Origin: Sporobacter sp942492735
GTDB lineage: Bacteria; Bacillota; Clostridia; Oscillospirales; Oscillospiraceae
Direction: 5' to 3'
DNA: 64,000 bases
Assembly (NCBI GenBank): GCA_942492735.1
Contig: OW818648.1
Coordinates: 2,108,001-2,172,000 of the forward strand
This document shows positions 51,755 through 60,001 of the stretch, one piece after another. Within the stretch, counting starts at the first letter, position 1, and every line of letters begins with the position of its first letter. Made by a program: the position numbers and the translations under genes. The notes beneath the pieces were generated by a model. That model saw nothing but the letters and a program-made list of their open reading frames with translations, was not told where the DNA came from and ran no database searches.

Positions 51755-51855
51755 ATTTAATTGTATACAGGACAACTATCGCCTATGGCTTTTTGGTTCG
51801 GCGCTTGGCCGGGTGACTATTTTAGCCAATTGACCAGATATTATTTCATTGCTCG

Positions 51856-51885
51856 TGGACGAATAATGTCCTCAGAGCATACTAT
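51856..51885 (+). promoter_or_regulatory. Degenerate promoter of beta-helix copy 2
   Basis: TGGACG, an 18-base spacer and TACTAT lie about 34 bases before the start. The surrounding ACGAATAA sequence resembles the better promoters of 53391 and 55095, where TTGACG is intact. No riboswitch is present in 51679-51918. Confidence 0.35.
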
Positions 51886-51918
51886 GGTATAAAATGTAAA
51901 TATGCTGGAGGGTAATGT

Positions 51919-53289
51919 ATGTATAACATGAATATAAGCTTATTTGATATGGTTAATGTAAAAGATTATGGTGCGACAGGTGATGGGAAAACTGATGACT
52001 CCAAAGCAGTTATTACCGCGCTTTCCGAAGCGCAGATTCGTAATCTGACACTATATTTTCCCACAGGGCAGTATAATCTGAATAACACTGTTATTACTGT
52101 CAATACCGATCTCAAAATAGCCGGGGAACCGGACGGGTCGTCGAAGCTCATTAATCCCGGAGCATTAAGTTGCAGCGGCAATGTGAGTTTGAAGGACATT
52201 TCTGTTTCGGACGATAAGGATATATTTATCTATATGCAGCCGGCTGGAATGGTCAATCTGAATATCGATCATGTTATGTATACGGGGAATGCAGGCAGCA
52301 CAAGATTTGTGTATTGTAAATCAGAGTCACCGGGAGTTGGGATAGAAAAAGCGGAGATCGTAAATTGTACTATCTCAAACACCAGATATGGGCTCATGCT
52401 GGTATGTCCGATCAATTCGGGCTTAATCAGCGGCAATACATTCGACACAATCGGTGATCCGGCGATTTTCCAAGGTGTTGCGGCGATCAAATTGGGTTAT
52501 TTGCAGTCTCATTCCGATTCTGCAAGAAACATAACGATCTCGAACAATCGAATCACGAATGTAGCGGCCGGCTACTCGACGACAAACGATGGCCGTGAAT
52601 GTCAGGGGATACTATTGCTCAGCGACGGCGGCTGCGTCATCGAAAACAATTACCTGGAGAACATTGTCGGAGGTCAGGACACGGAAGGGATATACTGCAA
52701 GGCAGTCGATATCAAGATCCTGAACAACACCCTAATCAATGCGGGTGATGGGGACGGCTCAATCGTCAATAAGAGGACATCCAGCGTAAATGACGTCATT
52801 ATTTCCGGAAATACGATTGTCAACACTATAGAATCTTCAAGAATGATGAGCGGTATTTTTGTTTCAAGTGAGAAATGCACAATAACCAACAACAAAATCA
52901 CATTGAAGAGCGGGATCGCGATATACAATTCCGGTACTCTCGATACCATTATAACAAACAATACAATTGACGCAAATGGAAGGACAGCGATATATACAAG
53001 CGGAATCTCAGGGAATGCTCTTATTTCGAATAATAAGATATCACTGATCCAGAAATCGAATGAAAAGCTAGATTCCGCGATTAATCTGGCAGGTACAAAA
53101 TCAAGCGGTAAAGTAGTAGTGTCGAATAACGAAATATACATTGAGAACACGCGCTTGTTCAACGCTTATAACACTGAAAAAGGAGCCGTTTTCGCTGTAC
53201 TTTTTAACAAAATCTCATCAAATCAAACGCTTACAGATAAGACTGTCGGACTCTCAGGCTTAAAGGCAACAATAATGTGGTTACTGTAA
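51919..53289 (+). CDS. Beta-helix protein copy 2: no signal peptide, frameshifted C-terminus
   Basis: The ATG at 51919 follows GGAGGG. The 456-aa product starts MYNMNISLFDMVNVKDYGA and lacks any signal peptide or membrane anchor, unlike its two paralogues. The end LSGLKATIMWLL departs from their LSGI.G..VFTV.K; inserting one G near 53265 restores LSGLKGNNNVVTVIK and a TGA at 53295-53297. It is thus probably a decaying copy, or a cytoplasmic remnant that serves as donor for gene conversion. The body is otherwise intact. Confidence 0.8.
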   Translation: MYNMNISLFDMVNVKDYGATGDGKTDDSKAVITALSEAQIRNLTLYFPTGQYNLNNTVITVNTDLKIAGEPDGSSKLINPGALSCSGNVSLKDISVSDDKDIFIYMQPAGMVNLNIDHVMYTGNAGSTRFVYCKSESPGVGIEKAEIVNCTISNTRYGLMLVCPINSGLISGNTFDTIGDPAIFQGVAAIKLGYLQSHSDSARNITISNNRITNVAAGYSTTNDGRECQGILLLSDGGCVIENNYLENIVGGQDTEGIYCKAVDIKILNNTLINAGDGDGSIVNKRTSSVNDVIISGNTIVNTIESSRMMSGIFVSSEKCTITNNKITLKSGIAIYNSGTLDTIITNNTIDANGRTAIYTSGISGNALISNNKISLIQKSNEKLDSAINLAGTKSSGKVVVSNNEIYIENTRLFNAYNTEKGAVFAVLFNKISSNQTLTDKTVGLSGLKATIMWLL

Positions 53290-53321
53290 TAAAGTGAGGA
53301 TTAAGCGATATTGAAATAATG

Positions 53322-53353
53322 GCTTCCTGTTCAGTTGAATAGGAAGCTTTTAT
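53322..53353 (+). terminator. Intrinsic terminator after beta-helix copy 2
   Basis: GCTTCCTGTTC pairs with GAATAGGAAGC (one G-T) around a 4-base loop, followed by TTTTATTT. Confidence 0.85.
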
Positions 53354-53390
53354 TTATCCATTCACAGATAAAACGATATTGAAATTCTAG

Positions 53391-53419
53391 TTGACGGATT
53401 ATTGCAGAGTATATATAAT
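53391..53419 (+). promoter_or_regulatory. Promoter of beta-helix copy 3
   Basis: TTGACG, a 17-base spacer and a perfect TATAAT (53414-53419). The flanking CTAGTTGACG is shared with the exporter promoter at 55095. Confidence 0.75.
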
Positions 53420-53477
53420 TGTAAAAATAATGTAGATATGGTGATAAAATGATTGAAGCTCATCTCATAGGTACTAT

Positions 53478-54968
53478 ATGAATAGAAATATTATAGATTA
53501 TATTAAGCAAATCTCCAATCAAAATAGGGTTGCTCGATGGCTTATCATGAGTGCCATTGGGCTGCTGATTTTGATTGTTGTTTTAGTTGCATTAAATGAA
53601 ATTGGCACATCTGATGTCGTTGACGTTAAAGATTATGGTGCGATAGGCGACGGAATAATTGATGATTCCAAAGCGGTTATTACCGCGCTTTTTGAAGCGC
53701 AGACCCGTAATATGACACTATACTTTCCCCCGGGGCAGTATAACCTGAATAACACTAGTATTACTGTCAATACCGATCTCAAAATAGCTGGAGAACCGGA
53801 CGGGTCGTCGAAGCTCATTAATCCCGGAGCACTAAGTTGCAGCGGCAATGTGAGTTTAAAGGACATTACTGTTTCGGACGATAAGGATATATTTATTTAT
53901 ATGCAGCCGGCCGGAATGGTCAATCTGAATATCGATCATGTTATGTATACGGGTAATGCAGGCAGTACAAGATTTGTGTATTGTAAATCAGAGACATCGG
54001 GCGTTGGTATAGAAAAAGTCGAGATTGTAAATTGTACTATCTCAAACACCAGGTATGGGATTATGCTGGCATGTCCGATCAATTCGGGCTTAATCAGCGG
54101 CAATATATTCGACACAATCGGTGATCCGGCGATTTTCCAAGGTGTTGCGGCGATCAAATTGGGTTATTTGCAGTCTCATTCCGATTCTGCCAGAAACATA
54201 ACGATTTCGAACAATCGAATCACGAATGTAGCGGCCGGCTACTCGACGACAAACGATGGACGCGAGTGTCAGGGGATACTTCTGCTCAGCGACGGCGGCT
54301 GCGTCATCGAAAACAATTACCTGGAGAACATTGTCGGAGGGCGGGACACGGAAGGGATATACTGCAAGGCAGTCGATATCAAGATCCTGAACAACACCCT
54401 GATCAATGCGGGTGAAGGAGACGGCTCGATCGTCAATAAGAGGACATCCAGCGAAAATGACGTCATTATATCGGGGAATACGATTGTCAACACTATAGAA
54501 TCTTCAAGAACGATGTGCGGTATTTATGTGGCAAGTGAGAAATACACGATTACATATAACAATATTACGCTTATACGTGGAATTGCGATATATAATGCAA
54601 ATGAAACGCTTGATGCTGTTATAACAGATAATACCATTAATGCTTTTGGACGGACAGCGATATATGCAAGCGGGATCTCAGGGAATGCTCTTATTTCAGA
54701 TAATAAGATATCACTGATTCAGGAATCAAATGAGCAGCTTGATTCCGCGATTAATATGTCAGGTACAAAATCAACCGGAATAGTAGAAGTGTCGAATAAT
54801 GAAATATACATTGAGAACACGTGCTTGTTCAATGTTTACAACGCAGAAAAGGGCGCTTCTTTTACTGTACTTAATAACAAATTTTCATCAAATGCTGAGT
54901 TTGCAGATAAAACCATCGGACTGTCAGGCATTGAAGGCAACAATAATGTGTTTACTGTAATAAAGTAA
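53478..54968 (+). CDS. Membrane-anchored beta-helix protein, copy 3
   Basis: This 496-aa protein has a cytoplasmic N-terminus MNRNIIDYIKQISNQNRVAR, an uncleaved membrane anchor LIMSAIGLLILIVVLVAL, and then VKDYGAIGDGIIDDSKA and the same Asn-rich beta helix as copies 1 and 2. The first ~22 residues match the start of the ABC exporter encoded next (MYKKITDFIKDFSNQKRFAK). That suggests a fusion of the duplicated exporter 5' end to a beta-helix body. It should display the helix outside the membrane. It has its own promoter and terminator. Confidence 0.87.
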   Translation: MNRNIIDYIKQISNQNRVARWLIMSAIGLLILIVVLVALNEIGTSDVVDVKDYGAIGDGIIDDSKAVITALFEAQTRNMTLYFPPGQYNLNNTSITVNTDLKIAGEPDGSSKLINPGALSCSGNVSLKDITVSDDKDIFIYMQPAGMVNLNIDHVMYTGNAGSTRFVYCKSETSGVGIEKVEIVNCTISNTRYGIMLACPINSGLISGNIFDTIGDPAIFQGVAAIKLGYLQSHSDSARNITISNNRITNVAAGYSTTNDGRECQGILLLSDGGCVIENNYLENIVGGRDTEGIYCKAVDIKILNNTLINAGEGDGSIVNKRTSSENDVIISGNTIVNTIESSRTMCGIYVASEKYTITYNNITLIRGIAIYNANETLDAVITDNTINAFGRTAIYASGISGNALISDNKISLIQESNEQLDSAINMSGTKSTGIVEVSNNEIYIENTCLFNVYNAEKGASFTVLNNKFSSNAEFADKTIGLSGIEGNNNVFTVIK

Positions 54969-55007
54969 TGATTAAATGACAATAAACTAAATAAATATGA
55001 ATAAAAT

Positions 55008-55051
55008 CTTCCTTTTCGGTGCGAAAAAATAACAGCTGAAAGGGAAGTTTT
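55008..55051 (+). terminator. Intrinsic terminator after beta-helix copy 3
   Basis: CTTCCTTTTC pairs with GAAAGGGAAG (one G-T) with a 20-base loop, followed by TTTTC. Confidence 0.7.
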
Positions 55052-55094
55052 CATTTACCTTATTTCAAATACAATGCAATGCACAAAAAACTAG

Positions 55095-55123
55095 TTGACG
55101 AATTATAACAAAACATATAGTAT
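55095..55123 (+). promoter_or_regulatory. Promoter of the ABC exporter/cassette B
   Basis: TTGACG, a 17-base spacer and TAGTAT (55118-55123), about 50 bases before the exporter start. Confidence 0.65.
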
Positions 55124-55174
55124 TGTTAATATTTGGTGTTCGTGATAAAATACTGACTACTTATAAGGTAATAT

Positions 55175-56866
55175 ATGTATAAAAAAATAACCGATTTTAT
55201 TAAAGACTTTTCTAACCAAAAGAGATTTGCAAAATGGATGTTTGAATACTCAAAACAGTATATATGGAATATCGTTGGTCTAGTGATTATCAGTGTTGTT
55301 ATATCATTGATTGGCATAGGATCTTCCGTAGCGTCAAAATATGTTATTGATCTCGCGACTGAATCAAAAGGCCTCGTTTTAGGTATTATTATTATGGTAT
55401 CGCTAACGGTTATTAATATCCTTCTCGGCATTTTCTCTTCTGTTTTATATACCATTGTCAACGAAAAATACTCATTTTCAATCAGGATAAAGCTGTACAC
55501 CAGTATACTTAAAACAAAATGGCCTAAACTGTCCGCATATCACAGCGGAGACCTGATAACCAGAATGACCAGCGACATTGGAGCTGTTACAAGCGGGGTT
55601 ACTTCCATTGTGCCCTCTATTATAACGCTGATTATACAGCTGATAACCGCTTTTATCGTTTTGTATCAATATAATTCACGTCTTGCTCTTTTTGCCTTAA
55701 TCAGCGGCCCAATTGCAGTAGTTGCCAGCATATATTTAGGAGCAAAGTTGAAAACGCTGCAGGTTAAGGTGCAGGAATCCGAGTCGGCGTACAGTTCTTT
55801 TTTACACGAGAGCATGAACAATATTATTATCATTAAGTCGTTTTCAAACGAAGAGGAAAGTATTAAAAAATTCGCTGAGCTTCGAAAACAACGGTTTTAC
55901 TGGGTGTTTAAAAAAATCAGGTTGTCTGTAATCACCGGTACAATTCTGAGTATAGCATTTTCAGGCGGTTATTTGGTGGCTTTTGCTGTTGGAGCTGCAG
56001 GTATATCAAATGGTCTTATTACTTTTGGCACGATGACCTTGTTTTTGTCAATGGTTTCACAAATACAGTCGCCAGTTATCGGACTGAGCAGAACCATACC
56101 AAGCTTTATTTCCATTCTGGCGTCGGCAGGAAGGGTTATAGAGATCAGCGAACTTGAACCGGAGGAGAAGAGCGAAGCAAGCTTTAATCCTGAAAAAGTA
56201 AATATAGAACTGGAAAATGTCAGCTTTAGATATGGTGATGAATATATTCTGCAGGATGTCAATCTCGACATAAAAGCGGGGGATACAGTTGCAATAACAG
56301 GAAGTACCGGCGCCGGTAAGACAACGCTGATCAAGCTCTTAATGAATTTTATTGTTCCATCTGAAGGCGATGTTCGATATTCGGATAATAACGGTATCTC
56401 GGAGAAAGCGAATGCAGACAGCAGGAAATACATTGGTTATATCCCGCAGGGGAATTATCTTTTTAGCGGCAGTATTGCCGATAACCTAAAAATCGGAAAG
56501 CCGGATGCGACGGTTGAAGAGATGAATGCGGCATTGAAATGTGCCTGCGCTGATGATTTTGTATTTGCTCTATCGAATGGAATTCAAACAAAGATTGGCG
56601 AAAGAGGTGAAGGCCTCTCCGAAGGCCAAGGTCAGAGAATTGCATTGGCGAGAGCCTTTGTCAAAAAATCGCCGTTATTAATATTAGACGAATCCACCTC
56701 GGCGCTGGATGAAAAAACAGAGTTTAAAATTTTAGAATCTATAAATAAAATGGATTATAACCCGACATGCCTGATCATTACCCATAGGAAAGCAGCGATA
56801 TCCATATGCAACAGACATATACACATTGAAGAAAATACAATTAAAGAACTCGATTGCGATAAATAA
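55175..56866 (+). CDS. ABC exporter with fused membrane and ATPase domains, cassette B
   Basis: This 563-aa protein has six membrane spans (residues ~30-300) and a C-terminal ATPase with Walker A GSTGAGKTT, signature LSEGQGQR and Walker B LLILDEST. There is no C39 peptidase domain, so leader removal must come from another protein, plausibly the S26 peptidase at 59364. It lies 27 bases before the PqqD gene and is therefore the likely exporter of the modified peptide of cassette B. Cassette A has no adjacent exporter and might share this one. Confidence 0.9.
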   Translation: MYKKITDFIKDFSNQKRFAKWMFEYSKQYIWNIVGLVIISVVISLIGIGSSVASKYVIDLATESKGLVLGIIIMVSLTVINILLGIFSSVLYTIVNEKYSFSIRIKLYTSILKTKWPKLSAYHSGDLITRMTSDIGAVTSGVTSIVPSIITLIIQLITAFIVLYQYNSRLALFALISGPIAVVASIYLGAKLKTLQVKVQESESAYSSFLHESMNNIIIIKSFSNEEESIKKFAELRKQRFYWVFKKIRLSVITGTILSIAFSGGYLVAFAVGAAGISNGLITFGTMTLFLSMVSQIQSPVIGLSRTIPSFISILASAGRVIEISELEPEEKSEASFNPEKVNIELENVSFRYGDEYILQDVNLDIKAGDTVAITGSTGAGKTTLIKLLMNFIVPSEGDVRYSDNNGISEKANADSRKYIGYIPQGNYLFSGSIADNLKIGKPDATVEEMNAALKCACADDFVFALSNGIQTKIGERGEGLSEGQGQRIALARAFVKKSPLLILDESTSALDEKTEFKILESINKMDYNPTCLIITHRKAAISICNRHIHIEENTIKELDCDK

Positions 56867-56893
56867 AAAACTTAAGGAACGTGAATTTAACTG

Positions 56894-57163
56894 ATGAAAA
56901 TTAAGAGTGGATTTGTTTTAAGAGAAATAGCAGGAGAATGGATGGCTATCGCAGTAGGCACAAGAACTGCTGATTTTAGTAATATGATCGTACTGAGTGA
57001 AACAGCCGCATATGTCTGGAAGCTTTTGAAGGAGGAAAAAACCGTCGAAAACTTGGCTGAGGCATTAGCAACAGAATTTGATGTTGATTATGAAACCGCT
57101 AAAAGAGATGCCGAAGGTTTCGGTAAAGTCTTAGCTGAGAAGGGGTTACTGGATAATGAATGA
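56894..57163 (+). CDS. PqqD-like peptide chaperone, cassette B
   Basis: This 89-aa protein, MKIKSGFVLREIAGEWMAI, has the same length and pattern (SETAAYVWKLLKEEKTVENL) as the cassette A PqqD. It would bind the precursor leader. Its stop overlaps the radical SAM start by eight bases. A weak AAGGAA lies further upstream than usual, so translation may be coupled to the exporter. Confidence 0.9.
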   Translation: MKIKSGFVLREIAGEWMAIAVGTRTADFSNMIVLSETAAYVWKLLKEEKTVENLAEALATEFDVDYETAKRDAEGFGKVLAEKGLLDNE

Positions 57164-58199
57164 TCTTATGATGTCGAGCACGTGGGCCGAATACGCCGAC
57201 AAATTAAAACTGAAAAGCAGAGAGGTCATGAGCCCGTTTTATGCGAATCTTGAAATAACGCCCAGGTGTAATTTCAACTGCAAAATGTGTTACGTTCATC
57301 TGACTGATGCGGAGGCAAAAAGGATAGGAAAAGAGCATTCTGCTGAAGAGTGGATTAGTATGGCCAAACAGCTGGTCGAGGCCGGTGCGCTTAAGCTTTT
57401 ACTTACAGGCGGAGAGGTTTTTGTAAGAAAAGATTTCAGAGAGATTTATGAAGCGATAAGCGAAATGGGCGTGCTTATCCATATTTTTACGAATGGATTC
57501 TTTGTTGATGAAAAAGTATTGACATGGCTGGCAAAGAGGCCGCCGTTTAGTCTGCGTATCACTCTTTATGGAGCATCAAATGAAACGTATGAAAAAGTAA
57601 CAGGAATAAAAAATGCCTTCGATCAAGTTATAAAAAATATCGATCTTATAATTAATTCAGGCATTAAGTTGACACTTGCAGCAACGATAATTAGTGACAA
57701 TAGAGCTGATGTGGAGGATATGGTGCAGCTTGCAACCCAAAGAAATCTTCAAATAATAGTGACGGAAAGTATTGTTAAGCCGGTACGCGGGGCTCATTCT
57801 GAAGCAGAATTTGTACGTAGAAACCCTGGTGAAGTACTCAGTGAGATGTATGAGGATGAAAAACTAACATTTGAGTTTGGAATACTCCCCGGTCCTTTTG
57901 ATAGATGCAACAGTAGAAACTGCGCATCCTGGATAACATGGGATGGGAAAATGACAATATGCTCTTTCATATCGGACCTATACACATTGCCATTTGAAAC
58001 AGGATTTGAAACGGCGTGGATTGACTTGCAGGAGCAGATTAAGAGAGTGAAAAAACCCGAGAAATGCGATGGTTGTAAGTATGCCCATTTCTGCATCGCA
58101 TGCCCCGGTATTATGGCTTCAGAAACCGGTCACGTTGATCAGACAAATGATTATCTTTGCAATATTGCCAAAACAACCTATGAAAAACATGCATTATGA
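57156..58199 (+). CDS. Radical SAM/SPASM peptide-modifying enzyme, cassette B
   Basis: This 347-aa protein has its radical SAM cysteines at residues 38, 42 and 45 (PRCNFNCKMC), followed by LLLTGGEVF; the Pro usual after GGE is replaced by Val. The C-terminal SPASM region has CNSRNCASWITWDGKMTIC and CDGCKYAHFCIACPG. It is paralogous to the cassette A enzyme over its length, including FTNG and KRPP segments. The probable substrate is the Cys-containing peptide at 58304. Confidence 0.92.
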   Translation: MNDLMMSSTWAEYADKLKLKSREVMSPFYANLEITPRCNFNCKMCYVHLTDAEAKRIGKEHSAEEWISMAKQLVEAGALKLLLTGGEVFVRKDFREIYEAISEMGVLIHIFTNGFFVDEKVLTWLAKRPPFSLRITLYGASNETYEKVTGIKNAFDQVIKNIDLIINSGIKLTLAATIISDNRADVEDMVQLATQRNLQIIVTESIVKPVRGAHSEAEFVRRNPGEVLSEMYEDEKLTFEFGILPGPFDRCNSRNCASWITWDGKMTICSFISDLYTLPFETGFETAWIDLQEQIKRVKKPEKCDGCKYAHFCIACPGIMASETGHVDQTNDYLCNIAKTTYEKHAL

Positions 58200-58239
58200 C
58201 GCCGAAATGATCGTTTTAGAAAAATATAACAACAATCAC

Positions 58240-58268
58240 TTGACAAAAAATAGAAAATGATATACTTT
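58240..58268 (+). promoter_or_regulatory. Separate promoter for precursor peptide B
   Basis: A perfect TTGACA (58240-58245) is followed at 17 bases by TACTTT, or at 15 bases by TATACT. It lies between the radical SAM stop and the peptide gene, allowing the peptide to be made in excess of the enzymes. Confidence 0.55.
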
Positions 58269-58303
58269 TATAATACGCCATAAAATTACAATAGGAGGTC
58301 ATT

Positions 58304-58486
58304 ATGAAAAAGTATTCAGCACTCGAGCTAAAAGTATTCGACATAAAGATGGAAGAAAAAATCGCAGGCGCAGAGTGTCGGTCAACTCTCATCTACAACA
58401 ATGCTACAGATGGTTGCGTACCAATCTCAGCTTTAGGCGACCCCCCCTGCATGGAGAGCATAGGCCCAAAAAATTCAATGAGCTGA
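58304..58486 (+). CDS. Candidate RiPP precursor peptide, cassette B
   Basis: This 60-aa peptide starts MKKYSALELKVFDIKMEEK behind a strong AGGAGGTCATT site. A charged leader runs to about AGAE, then a core with Cys at 25, 38 and 49 and an end in GPKNSMS. Together with the PqqD, radical SAM, kinase and exporter genes around it this is the expected place for the precursor. The MKK start and leader pattern resemble the cassette A peptide, but the cores share nothing. Ser/Thr-rich content and the C-terminal Ser are possible kinase targets. No homologue known to me. Confidence 0.75.
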   Translation: MKKYSALELKVFDIKMEEKIAGAECRSTLIYNNATDGCVPISALGDPPCMESIGPKNSMS

Positions 58487-58495
58487 TACATTATC

Positions 58496-59356
58496 ATGGC
58501 AAATTTTTATAAAATATGCGGAATTGGTATGCGTGTATCTTTGGATCACGCATACCAATTCTGTAATACCAATTATGAACCATTCATTTCGCCAGATATA
58601 GCTTTACCTGATGTCACGGTTTCTTTTAAAATTAAAGAAAACATGCTTCATATTCCAGAAAAGCATGTAACGTTTTGCACGACTTGCTTTTATTATGACG
58701 CCGTTACTAAAAAAACTTTTCAGTGGGATAATACGCAACTCGTAAACAATGACAAAAATAGCCGTTTTTGGTTATCGGCCAACGAGGACTGGTCAGAGGT
58801 AGAGATTAATGCCGGGACCTATAAGACGCCGCCATTTCTGGAAAGAAACTTTTTACTAAACCTTTTCAGTGCCAGATTAGCGAATTTTAATGGTTTTATT
58901 ATGCATGGGTCGTTAGTGGAGCATAGCGGGCGCTCAATCATATTTACAGCATCTTCGGGTGTAGGAAAATCAACGCATTCTGAACTTTGGGCCAAGCATT
59001 TTGGCGATAAGATTATAAACGGTGATAAAGCGATATTAAGATACATTGATGATGCAATTTATTCATATGGTTCTCCTTGGTGCGGTTCATCGACATATAT
59101 CGCGAATAAAAAATCCCCTCTGGCGGCTATTGTCGTATTGGAACAAGCACCTGAGAACTCCATAAAAAAACTCAATGTCCTTGAATCACTGCAATATTGC
59201 ACGACACATTGTTTTTTTCCGGTTTGGCAGGATAATTTAACGGATCTTTGTTTAGATACACTTAATGAAGTATTAATGAGAACGCCAATTTATATGTTGA
59301 AATGCACACCTGATAAAGAAGCGGCAGAATTAGTTCGTGATACAATTTTTAAATAA
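58496..59356 (+). CDS. HPr-kinase-like P-loop protein, cassette B
   Basis: This 286-aa protein has Walker A ASSGVGKST near residue 155 and GSPWCGSSTY after it, matching the cassette A kinase in spacing and sequence. It starts nine bases after the peptide stop. HprK-related kinases beside lasso-peptide genes are known to phosphorylate the precursor tail; here the same activity on peptide B is an inference. Other possibilities are regulation of the polysaccharide enzymes or binding without catalysis. Confidence 0.85.
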   Translation: MANFYKICGIGMRVSLDHAYQFCNTNYEPFISPDIALPDVTVSFKIKENMLHIPEKHVTFCTTCFYYDAVTKKTFQWDNTQLVNNDKNSRFWLSANEDWSEVEINAGTYKTPPFLERNFLLNLFSARLANFNGFIMHGSLVEHSGRSIIFTASSGVGKSTHSELWAKHFGDKIINGDKAILRYIDDAIYSYGSPWCGSSTYIANKKSPLAAIVVLEQAPENSIKKLNVLESLQYCTTHCFFPVWQDNLTDLCLDTLNEVLMRTPIYMLKCTPDKEAAELVRDTIFK

Positions 59357-59363
59357 GGCGCTG

Positions 59364-59825
59364 TTATTTTTTACAATGAGGTATTATTCTGGAATATAGT
59401 CTGAAGATGTTCCGTCTGTAGGGAAGAAGCAGCATCCATATTCGGCTCAACAAGACGTATACTAAGTTACGATGTCCAAATGTGAGACCCTTTCTATATA
59501 TTGTTTTTACACAAGCAAAAACTTGGTCGTTTCTGACAGTCTCTATCGAGGTTTGCGCGTCTCCATTCATTAAAAACTTATTATCAGGCAAAATCTTAAT
59601 TACTCTGTGCAATATATACGCTCCGCTGCTTCGTTGAATAAAAACAATCTCCCCTTTTTTTATGCCGATATTTGAAACAGCGGTTAATAAAACGCTGTCT
59701 CTATTATCACCCAGAAATGGGACCATGCTTGTTCCGGTAACCATTAACTTGAAATCTTTGCCTGAGGAGAGAACATTTTTGATATGCGGGACAAGCTTGT
59801 TGCCCGGGACTGATATTGCATCCAT
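59364..59825 (-). CDS. SipW-like S26 signal peptidase, cassette B
   Basis: This 153-aa protein is encoded on the opposite strand, convergent with the kinase (7 bases apart). The Ser box is TGTSMVPFL, the His box YILHRV and the Gly-Asp box MNGDAQ, as in the cassette A peptidase (GNSMRPFL, YVLHR, PNGDGN). The C-terminal VLLSRIWMLLLPYRRNIFRL is hydrophobic/basic. A likely role is cutting the leader of one or both peptides. Unlike in cassette A, its own promoter must lie in 59826-60001; I found no convincing one. Confidence 0.82.
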   Translation of the reverse strand: MDAISVPGNKLVPHIKNVLSSGKDFKLMVTGTSMVPFLGDNRDSVLLTAVSNIGIKKGEIVFIQRSSGAYILHRVIKILPDNKFLMNGDAQTSIETVRNDQVFACVKTIYRKGLTFGHRNLVYVLLSRIWMLLLPYRRNIFRLYSRIIPHCKK

Positions 59826-60001
59826 AAAATCACATCCTGAATGGTAATAATCCTTTTCGTCTTAGATAATACGTTATTTCACAAGATAAATATGTTAATA
59901 TATAGGCGAAGCATTGTTGTGCTTAATCAATAACCTTGATTTTATCAGATTGTATAAAATATTCAATATAAAAAAGATATGGAATAGTGAGTTGACTAAT
60001 A

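Larger units (their letters stand above)
50429..54790. repeat. Threefold near-identical DNA segment in the beta-helix genes
   Basis: Segments beginning near 50429, 52048 and 53718 (shared start ACACTATA.TTTCCC) run about 800 bases at very high identity, through the CTATAGAATCTTCAAGAA. region. They then become patchily similar to the gene ends. Upstream and 5' coding parts are unrelated in copy 1 and diverged between copies 2 and 3. This pattern fits repeated duplication plus gene conversion. Confidence 0.85.

Noticed and set aside
50429..54790. Triplicated DNA as a transposable element
   Set aside because: The repeats are the coding bodies of beta-helix proteins, with no transposase, terminal repeats or target duplications.
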